From NCBI GenBank assembly GCA_031772625.1, contig CM062817.1, positions 948,784,327 through 948,848,326 on the forward strand: 64,000 nucleotides of DNA, given 5' to 3'. The notes beneath the pieces are model-generated. The model was not told the origin of the DNA and made no database searches. It saw nothing but the letters and a program-made list of their open reading frames with translations. How positions within the stretch are numbered: position 1 is the stretch's first letter; every line of letters begins with the position of its first letter. This document shows positions 22,428-31,441 of this stretch, piece by piece. The stretch comes from Pinus tabuliformis. Lineage: Eukaryota > Streptophyta > Pinopsida > Pinales > Pinaceae. The position numbers and the translations under genes were made by a program.

Positions 22428-23555
22428 TGTTACACAACAATTTGTCACCATTTGTCACCGTCCCTGTTACCCCTCACCCACACACTGGAGGACTCATTCC
22501 GGGACCTGTGAGAAGTGACATGACCTGAAACCACTTGCATCATATTCCTCTAAGTATGAGCTTCGTATGCCCTGAAGACATCTCCTGCAAAATACCCATG
22601 AAAACAACTCTTTTTGCATTAGCGCGGGTCCACAGTTCACTGCCCGCGCCAATGAGGGAAATCCTTTAAAAAGGGCGCGCCATTGGTGCTCTGTCTGAGA
22701 GTCGCACTCGCGCCAACCGAATTGAGTAATGTTTTTAACCAACAAGCTCCCAAAGGTTCTCTTCAACCCATTCACCAACTGAATCTATGTTGAGTTAGGA
22801 TGGTTTGGCTTCGAATATCCATAGAAGGGAAAGTGGTTTGCCACCTTTCATGGAAGTTTCCAAGTGATAAAGCCAATCCCATGAATAATGTGGTTGATCC
22901 TATCTCTTTCTTCTCTATCTATAAAAGCTTGCCTATATGCCTTGAGCAAGCTAGTCATAGTTACAATAGTTCCAGTTCTAGCATAGTGATAGAGAATACC
23001 AGGAGTTCAAGAGTTTGAAGCTGCAAGAGCCTTCTTTGCACCCATAAGGCCAAATCTAAGTAAGGAGATTCTTGTCATCAAAGAGAGAGAGGCTTGTTCC
23101 CATCCCAACAAGATTTGAAAGACTTGTGTAGCTAACTACCCAGCCAAAGGAGGATTTGATGTCAGAACAATGGTTGTATTCTTCTTTGATATTTATCAAT
23201 AATAGATGACTATCATTATGGTTCCACTCTCATTGGCTTATGATTGATGTTGAGTTATATCTTTTCTGACTGATATATAGTTGCATCTATTGGATTTTAT
23301 GCTTGTATTTGTGTTGTCCTTTGCATGTGCAGGTGTCCAACCACGGAGATCGTGGGGATCGTGACCGGCCGAGGCAAAGGAACGAGGGCGATGTCTCTTC
23401 TACGAATACTAGCGTTGGAATCCAAGTAGGTTCTCATCATCCACTTCTTATTTGCAATTAGGAACTTGCGTGGTAGCATTGTTTGATTGTTGCTAGACCC
23501 GGTCTGGGCTAGTAGGGATCGTCTCTATCCGCAGAGAGGATTTACCTCCACAACA
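22428..23555 (+). repeat. Element C 3' LTR
   Basis: TGTTACACAACA...CCACAACA, followed by the TSD GACAC. A TATA box is at 22920-22927. Confidence 0.94.
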
Positions 23556-23560
23556 GACAC

Positions 23561-24210
23561 TTTGCAAGATAACTTCAGCAACAATTCAGAGGCTGCTGGC
23601 CTTTAGAGTTATTAAAATTTCACCAAGAAATGCCATCCCCATGTGGAGCCACTGTTAGATTCCTAAAGTGATAGGATTCATAATTTTGAATTGGCTAAGG
23701 TTAAGCCTTGTAATATTGTACATACCTTTTCTCTCTGCAAACTTTTTCCATATTAAAAATAAAAAAAATGTAAAGAGGGTATGTCATAAAAGAAATATCA
23801 AAGGACAAAAAGAATAAGAAAATATCAAAAAATGAAAATATATGAACCCCAAAAACAAAAATAGATCATGGAAGTATGCAAGTCTAAATGCCACTACTAT
23901 TTTACTGCTTTACTGTCTTAAATAATGGTTGTTTGCAGCTTATCATACATGCCACAAGCCATGGATGTCAAACTGCTTAATCTTGACTATTTCATGCTTT
24001 GAATTTTATGTTTATAGTTAGAGAATAAAATTTGACCAAACAGCTTAAGCTCGACAGATCATTTGATAGGTAGAGAAAATAAAAGGAGCTCATCAGCTTA
24101 ATCTGAGCCCTTGGAAGATATAAGGTTAGAAGTAGATAGTTTATTTTATAAAAGAAAAGGAAACAAAAGGATTTTCTAGCTTAAGTGCACCCACCAAAAT
24201 GAAGAAAAAA
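23561..24210 (+). other. Element A spacer after integrase (continued)
   Basis: Non-coding and AT-rich. It ends in ATGAAGAAAAAA (24199-24210), a candidate polypurine tract, followed by TGTTAGGG. The TGTTA there is the inverse of TAACA at the end of the left LTR (2044-2048), so 24211 is a plausible start of the right LTR. This boundary is an inference. Confidence 0.45.
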
Positions 24211-24560
24211 TGTTAGGGTAAGTAATGGGTAAGTAGGAGAAAGGTTATTGAATTATAAAAATTGATTGGACAAAAGCACATTTATCATGCTTAATCATAT
24301 GTTTTAATGTGCATGAGCAATTAAGAAAGCAAAAACAGTGGTTTACAAGTTGATTTAATTGACTCCCCCTCATTCATTTCATCCCTATACTTACCAATTT
24401 CCCCATCCACAAGTATGTTCTAGTACTAAAAATCCTTCAAGTCATAAAGGCTCAGACCATTTCTCTAACTTTTGGTGGGCCCGGACCCTCGGCTTAATGA
24501 CTTATGGACATCAAGTGTTAGAATTCCCTTCATTACCCTAATAAAACCCCTTTTCCTAAG

Positions 24561-25611
24561 TGTTACACTAAAATTTGTCACCATGAATATTTGCAGTTAG
24601 TATGGCTCCATCAACTCTCATACTATCCTCCTTGGCAAGTCTTATACCTCTACTCTTCATGTCAAACTCCAAGAAAGAGAGAAAGTCTTTAAAAATCTAT
24701 ATAACTCTGGGTACGCAGTTTCTCTTAGCCTTACATGCGTGTATGCACCTCAAGTTCACATTCCATGCGTACTTGTACGCTCTGTCTGTAAAGGGGTGGG
24801 TGCGTACCCTTGTAAAGGTCAAAAGGCGCGAGTTTTACTTCAAAAAAGTTACTTGTGGTCAATTCTAGAGCATTCTAGAAGTTTGTTTGACGTGTATTGA
24901 GCGCCTCCAGATGGTTCATGTATCCCTATGAAAGAGGAACTTATCCCATCAAGAGGGGAGCTATCCCATCCAAAGAGGGGCTTATCCCATTGATGGTGGA
25001 TCTGATTAACTTCCTCTAAAGCACTATAAATACAGGCATTGGGCCAGAGGGAGGGGAGGTTGAAAGCTTAACATTCCTAAGGGTAGATGCTGCTGGAATT
25101 AGGACTCCCTTATAGAGCTTGAGAGGAGAGATTCCCATCCTTTCCTAGCATTATTTGGAAGTGGGTGAGCTGATCAAAGTAAAGGAAAACTCTTGCTGGA
25201 CCCTAGGAGGGACCTGCACAACACCAAGGCTCAGGTTGTAATGGTTTCTTTTGTTTCCACTTAATACAAATAAACTCATTTTTCTCAACAGATTGTTATA
25301 CATGATTTGTTTCATATACTCCTTGGTGTGTATGATGAATATGTCTTATTTTATAAGTTATTCAGGTGCTTTGTAATCTTTTGGCTTGTTAGTGAATGCA
25401 GGTTTCGAAGAGAAGGAGGAGCTCATCCGGATCGGCGAGGCTGGACTGCTACAAAGCGTTGGACTAAAGGTATGTTATAAACACCTGTTTACTTGTATTC
25501 TAAATGCATATTTAGAGAAAGGTAGTGTTTACTTGTCTTGTTTGTCACTAGAAAGCCTTAGCTTCTAGGGAGGTCGGTTTTGTCCGCAAAATTGACTCTT
25601 TCCGCATGACA
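24561..25611 (+). repeat. Element D 5' LTR
   Basis: TGTTACACTAAA...CGCATGACA. A TATA box TATAAATA is at 25025-25032 (29795-29802 in the partner). A 60-codon open frame near its end is present in both LTRs and looks incidental. Confidence 0.94.
25025..25032 (+). promoter_or_regulatory. TATA box of element D 5' LTR
   Basis: TATAAATACAGG context, identical in both LTRs. Confidence 0.6.
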
Positions 25612-25614
25612 AAA

Positions 25615-25632
25615 TGACGACTCCACTGGGGA
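25615..25632 (+). other. Element D primer-binding site (tRNA-Arg type)
   Basis: TGACGACTCCACTGGGGA, three bases after the LTR end. It is close to the site of element C. Confidence 0.75.
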
Positions 25633-26460
25633 ACTCCATTGATGTGAATGATTGATTTACCGACAAGTGACCCCAGGCTCCTCGACAATAATCCGAGATT
25701 TACCGTTTGTAGTACGTGCGTATCTGGCGTCTTTCCCAATGAAGGAGGATTGATCCCCTCACTGGTTCGGACACGGTCTCGTGCTTCTCCTTTAAGAGGA
25801 GCTTTCCCAAAGCATAAATGTAACAGTTGGATTTATCCTACCACAAGATGAGCTACTTGTTTGGTTTTGCTGTCTTGGAGAGTTAATTACTCTCCTACTC
25901 CAAGACACTAGCCCAAGCTAGATTGGTGTACCAGAGCCCTAGAAATGTAAAAATTACTAGATGAATTTTAATTAAGCGCTGTGTTATTAAGGCTGTTATT
26001 ACTCAAATGGGTAAATGGATATGAAACCAATGGTTTTATGACCCAACTCAACTGAATGCAATGATAATGCAATCCTTTCAATTCGATGAATCCTAATTAA
26101 AGTAAGGAGAGAGTTTCCATTCACTTCCGACAATGCAAAAAATTGATCACTAAGAGAAAATATAACAAATTCTCTAATGCACTAATTTTATCAAGAAAAA
26201 CTAATGCAAATCAATTCCAAACCATTTTTTTATTTTTATTTTTGTGTAAATTCAAATCAAAGAAAACTGATCTAAATCTACGATTGATTTTTTAGAATGT
26301 AAACTATGCAATTGTAATCTATGCACAATTCACTTGAAAAGTATGCAAATGTAATCTATGCACATTTTTCATTCATATTCTGAAAATGAGAATTCTAATG
26401 ATGCAAATGTGATATATGCAAGATAATTCTCAAACACAAGACGATTCTAATGTAATCGAA
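25633..26460 (+). other. Element D 5' interior, non-coding
   Basis: It contains an overlapping hairpin pair (25869-25905) and a segment (26338-26457) that is the reverse complement of 16717-16836 in element C. No coding frame. Confidence 0.7.
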
Positions 26461-26462
26461 TT

Positions 26463-28110
26463 AGGTATGAGGATAGTTCTTTTCTTGTGTCAACCTCATT
26501 AAAAAATGAAACAAGGATTTTAGAGCATAGTTCCTTGTCTTGTGTCAAGCTCGTTAAAAAAAGAAACAAGGAGTCATGAGCATAGTTCCTTGTCTTGTGT
26601 CAAGCTCATTAAAAAATGAATCAAGGATTTTAGAGCATAGTTCCTTGTCTTGTGTCAAGCTCATTAAAAAATGAAACAAGGATTTTAGAGCATAGTTCCT
26701 TGTCTTGTGTCAAGCTTGTTAAAAAAAAGAAACAAGGAGTCATGAGCATAGTTCCTTGTCTTGTGTCAAGCTCGTTAAAAAATGAATCAAGGTTTTTAGA
26801 GTAGAGTTTTTGTTAGGAGTAGTTATGAGCATAGTTCCTTATCTTGTTTCAAGCTCGTTTAAAAAATGAAACAAGGGTTTTGAGGATATTTCTTTTCCTG
26901 TGTCAACCTCACTAAAAAATGAAACAACTCCCACAAGTCTTTCCAAGATCTTGAGAGTAAAGCTTCATTCCATCCACCTCATTGAATGCCATGAAGCTTG
27001 GGGGGCATGTACCTCGTTTTGCGTCATTATGCTGGGGGCATGTGAACTTATAACAAGCATAGTTTTTCGTTTCAAGCTTGCGTAAACATGAAACCGGATT
27101 CGAGCATAGTTCTTTTCCTGTGTCAAGCTCGTTAAAAAATGAAACAAATCCTCCTCTAATTGAGTCGAGAGTTTGACGAGATCTATGTTAAGTTGTATAT
27201 TTAGGTTAGTTATTTCAGTGTTTTTCATAATTTTCTTACAGTTTTAGGTCGAGTCTTTCAAACGATCTCGTAACTCAAACCTTCATTTCATCCAACTGGT
27301 TGAGTGAAATGAAGCTGGGGGGCATGCGCTCTAGCAGTTATGCTTAGGGGGCATCAAGCACAGTTTTCTCTCTGTTTCAAGCTTGTGTAAAAATGAAACT
27401 ACTTTGAAGCATAGTTTTTCTCTGTTTCAAGCTTTTGTAAAAATGAAACCTATCTCGAGTCAATTTCAGTTATTTTCAAGACTCGTTAAACTCATGAAAA
27501 TCTCGAGATTATTTTGCTATCTTTCATTCTCGTAAAACAAATGAAAATGCCGAGTTCTTAACGTCTTTTCCTGCTCGTAAATTAAATTGAAAGTTGGCCA
27601 TATGAGTACATTTTTATCATTTTTTCGAACTCATTAAAACTTACGAAAAAGTGAAAACCATGAGTACATTTTTATCATTTTTTCGAACTCGTTAAAACTT
27701 ACGAAAAAGTGAAACCTTAGAGTCATCTTTAAGCCCTTTTTTGACTCCTAAAACATGAAAAGATTGCCAAGCGTTTCGTTTACACTTCTTAAAACGGAAT
27801 TAAAAGGCGGTCCCCTTATAGCCCTTTTCTAACCATAAAAACAGGAAAAGATTGCCGGATTTTTGTCGTTTCAAATTCGATACTGGAAATAAAACGACGT
27901 GTCCTTGATCGCTTTTTACTTTTTAGGTCAAAGACAGTAATCATGAAAGTACTCCTTGGTCGCAAGATCAAGCGGTTCTCTCAAGTATTATTTTATACTT
28001 TTTCGGGCTTGGGAGACACAAATTTACGAAAAAGTTCAACCCTGGAGTCTTCTTAAGTTTTTTCAGACTCTCTAAAATTGAAAAACGCCGAGATTCTCCT
28101 ATACTGGACT
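26463..28110 (+). other. Tandem interleaved inverted repeats (H-type pseudoknot array), element D
   Basis: Same architecture as in C. Best units: 26825-26875 (ATGAGC/GCTCGT and CTTGTTTC/GAAACAAG), 27054-27094, 27356-27400, 27407-27450, 27457-27502 (CGAGTC/GACTCG and ATTTTC/GAAAAT) and 27505-27547 (CGAGA/TCTCG and TTTCAT/ATGAAA). Then 27602-27650 (ATGAGT/ACTCAT and TTTTTCG/CGAAAAA), 27660-27708, 27720-27762, 27856-27898, 27905-27951, 27982-28035 (CAAGT/GCTTG and ACTTTTTCG/CGAAAAAGT) and 28045-28085. The first part (26463-26800) consists of recent near-identical unit duplications in which stem2 has one mismatch. Confidence 0.85.
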
Positions 28111-28139
28111 CGTTAAAATTTCACAATAAAGGACCTGTT

Positions 28140-29330
28140 CGATTACAAACAGGAACGGACCACTCCTTCTTAGGGTTCGAATCTAAAACTAAGTTGGACT
28201 CATCCGAAGGATGAGCTTATAATCAAGCATATGTTATCCTCCTCAAGCTTGTAAAAAATAAAGAGGTACTTGCCAGAAATGGTGGGGAAAAAGAGAGGAA
28301 AATGAGCCTATTTGTTATCCTTTGTCTCAGAAAAACCTTATCACCACTCTTGAACACGAAACGTTTCATTCACCTGGGTTGGGAAATCCTTTTCCTAATA
28401 GTTGATCAAACCATATTGAAAGTCTTCAGCCGGTTCCGGGTATTAACTTTGGGTCAATTGTCACCAAGCCATCTGTCGTGTCGTTATGTGTTCAATAGGT
28501 CACTGCAAATAAACCATTCGTCTGCAAAATACCTGTCATCCATCTCGACCATCCCTGAGTCAGTCCTTACAGCTACATTTCTTCAACTTGATCTATGATT
28601 TCGTGTTGTGGGCTTGCCTGCAACGGGTCGCTTTCTATCGACATCAGCACATTATCTAGAAAGATGACCTAGAAATCATCAGTACCTTGAAATCTGCATG
28701 CATCAATGGCAGGTTTCTCGCCTTTGACGACAGTTTACATCATTGACTTTCGATCGAAGGATTCCGTGAAATGTTCGACATCAACTCATTCATTCACATA
28801 TCATGGATTGTACTGGGTACTTTGAGAACCATTGACATCACTGGTGGTCTCTCTCACACTTGTTAACAGTTTACATCATCGACTGGTAATCAAGTGGTTT
28901 CTACCATGTTCGACATCAACTCATTTATTCACATGGATAGAATCGAACTTTTTCGGGAAGTAGAAATGAAGACCCTGGATCTAGTTTCCACCATCCAAGC
29001 TGCGAGGAGTTTTGTATTCATTGTATAGTAGACTAATCATAAACAAATGGTTGCGTCCATACTGTGTCTACATATGTTTATGATTATGATGTATTGCGAA
29101 ATCATTCCTATATCAGAGCAGTAGTTAGTTTGTTAGTTAAGTTTTTGATCTGAGTATGGGAATGCCTACCTCAGCGATGATATGATCTTATATATGTATT
29201 TTGTGTTGAATATTTGCAGGTTCCGACTGGGCTCTCCACAAGATAATCCTTGAAAAGATAAAGTACTTCACCCTTCCTAGATGATATGAAACCCTAATCT
29301 ACTACAGGCTTCACACTTTAGGGGCCAATC
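28140..29330 (+). other. Element D 3' interior tail
   Basis: Non-coding and homologous to 21310-22427. A 98-codon frame at 28302-28598 has no recognisable domain. AGGGGCCAATC (29320-29330) abuts the 3' LTR as polypurine tract. Confidence 0.65.
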
Positions 29331-30381
29331 TGTTACACTAAAATTTGTCACCATGACTATTTCCAGTTAGTATGGCTCCATCAACTATCATACTATCCTC
29401 CTTGGAAAGTCTTATACCTCTACTCTTCATGTCAAACTCCAAGAAAGAGAGAAAGTCTTTAAAAATCTATATAACTCTGGGTACGTAGTTTCTCTTAGCC
29501 TTACCTACGTGTACGCACCTCAAGTTCACATTCCATGCGTACTTGTACGCTCTCTCTGTAAAGGGGTGGGTGCGTACCCCTGTAAAGGTCAAAAGGCGCC
29601 AGTTTTACTTCAAAAAAGTTACTTGTGGTCGATTCTAGAGCATTCTAGAAGTTTGTTTGACGTGTATTGAGCGCCTCCAGATGGTTCATGTGTCCCTATG
29701 AAAGAGGAACTTATCCCATCAAGAGGGGAGCTATCCCATCCAAAGAGGGGCTTATCCCATTGATGGTGGACCTGATTAACTTCCTCTAAAGCACTATAAA
29801 TACAGGCATTGGGCCAGAGGGAGGGGAGGCTGAAAGCTGAACATTCCTAAGGGTAGATGCTGCTGGAATTAAGACTCCCTTATAGAGCTTGAGAGGAGAG
29901 ATTCCCATCCTTTCCTAGCCTTATTTGGAAGTGGGTGAGCTGATCAAAGTAAAGGAAAACTCTTGCTGGACCCTAGGAGGGACCTGCACAACACCAAGGC
30001 TCAGGTTGTAATGGTTTCTTTTGTTTCCACTTAATACAAATAAACTCATTTTTCTCAACAGATTGTTATACATGATTTGTTTCATATACTCCTTGGTCTG
30101 TATGATGCATATGTCTTATTTTATAAGTTATTCAGGTGCTTTGTAATCTTTTGGCTTGTTAGTGAATGCAGGTTTCGAAGAGAAGGAGGAGCTCATCCGG
30201 ATCGGCGAGGCTGGACTGCTACAAAGCGTTGGACTAAAGGTATGTTATAAACACCTGTTTACTTGTATTCTAAATGCATATTTAGAGAAAGGTAGTGTTT
30301 ACTTGTCTTGTTTGTCACTAGAAAGCCTTAGCTTCTAGGGAGGTCGGTTTTGTCCGCAAAGTTGACTCTTTCCGCATGACA
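29331..30381 (+). repeat. Element D 3' LTR
   Basis: Direct repeat of 24561-25611 with intact TG...CA ends, followed by CTAAG. Confidence 0.95.
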
Positions 30382-30386
30382 CTAAG

Positions 30387-31441
30387 GTTAAACTCCATTT
30401 GCCTATGAAAATTAAAAAACCCCATGATAAATTCCATTTCACTCAAAATACCCATAACAAGTTTTTGTCCTAAGTATAAGTTTATCTGAAGAAAATGCAT
30501 AAAGATTACATTATGCTTAATGGTATTTTCACTCCACTCATCTCACTTCATATTAATTTTTAACTTAACAATATAGCTCCACATATACCTTTTCCCATAT
30601 ATAAATAAATCCCATATATAATACCCCAACCCTTCGTTTAACTACAAACTATATGTTTATCCCATGCCCCCTGACAAAACCCTCTTAACTCACCAATTCT
30701 TAGTAAAGTTAAGATAATCCCTTCATTAAAGCCCGTTTGATTGTTTAATCCCATGTTTTACTCGTAAATAATCGCAAAACACCAAGGATTAAAGTCGCCC
30801 CCCCTCGAAACCTCTACCCATTTCATCTGTGCTAATCTGTCACCCTACTGTTGTCCAATCATCAGCACCCAAATTCAATGGTCCATAGTCATATCGGGTT
30901 CACTCGATGTCTGACCTTTACCCACCCAATAAAGTGGTATTGCCCAATCCCCCATCTTCTATGTGTCACGTGCTAATATAGATTGGGTGACCTCGCCAAA
31001 ATATTGCTTCCTCCATAAAAGTGGTGCGATGGCTTGGAAAACCACCTCCTTTCCCAACCTGAAAAACCGCCAACTATTCATTTGTAATTTACTCACCAAA
31101 AAGTTACCGTTGTTCAATAAAAGGGCCGAGAAGCCCTATTCCACCTTTTTTCGATTAATTTCTTTGTAAGCCTCTTCAAACCATTGCGACACCTTCAAAC
31201 GCTGAAATCACTAATTGACCTCAATTTCACTCCTAAAGAAGTTGCAGAGACCCCAATCAAGCTCTCAGGCTGTACCAGAGCCCATTCAACCTTCTGCAGT
31301 TGGTGAGAACACCAATTTAAAGTTAATTCACCCAAATTCTAGGTATTTGAAGAGAAATTACCAGATGCCCTTTCAATTTGAAAAAGTTTAGTCTTTAAAG
31401 TGTTTTGATTGAGTCAAATTTAAATCCACAAGAACTGAATT
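30387..31441 (+). other. Element A sequence upstream of the right-hand ORF
   Basis: Continues 24211-24555 after removal of D. Non-coding. A TATA-like TATATAAATA lies at 30598-30607, about 840 bases before the ATG at 31442, so it may be a promoter for the following frame, but the distance is long. Confidence 0.4.

Larger units (their letters stand above)
14994..23560 (+). mobile_element. Element C: gag/protease-only LTR element with pseudoknot array (with TSDs)
   Basis: The LTRs are 14999-16116 and 22428-23555, flanked by the perfect TSD GACAC (14994-14998 and 23556-23560). A tRNA-Arg type PBS is at 16120-16137, and the polypurine tract AGGGGGCATC abuts the 3' LTR. The interior has a long structured leader, one gag/protease frame (18110-19801), then about 2.6 kb without coding capacity that holds the interleaved inverted repeats. 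No RT, RNase H or integrase is present, so it must have moved in trans. By eye the LTRs differ at about 4% in the first 300 bp. Confidence 0.93.
24556..30386 (+). mobile_element. Element D: coding-free LTR element, relative of C (with TSDs)
   Basis: The LTRs are 24561-25611 and 29331-30381, both 1051 bp and about 2% different by eye, with the perfect TSD CTAAG (24556-24560 and 30382-30386). The PBS is at 25615-25632. The interior (3.7 kb) has no gag, protease or polymerase frame, but it keeps the pseudoknot-type array and a 3' tail homologous to C. The least diverged LTR pair, so probably the most recent insertion here. Confidence 0.94.

Noticed and set aside
25386-25568. 60-codon frame identical in both D LTRs (also 30156-30338)
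   Set aside because: Identity follows from LTR duplication; there is no domain, and it overlaps the LTR end.
26463-26880. Regularly spaced near-identical repeats resembling a CRISPR array
   Set aside because: The genome is eukaryotic, there are no unique spacers of constant length, and the repeats are duplicated units of the pseudoknot-type array inside an LTR element.
28302-28598. 98-codon frame in D as a possible gene
   Set aside because: It has no recognisable domain, and the homologous stretch of C is not open over the same span.
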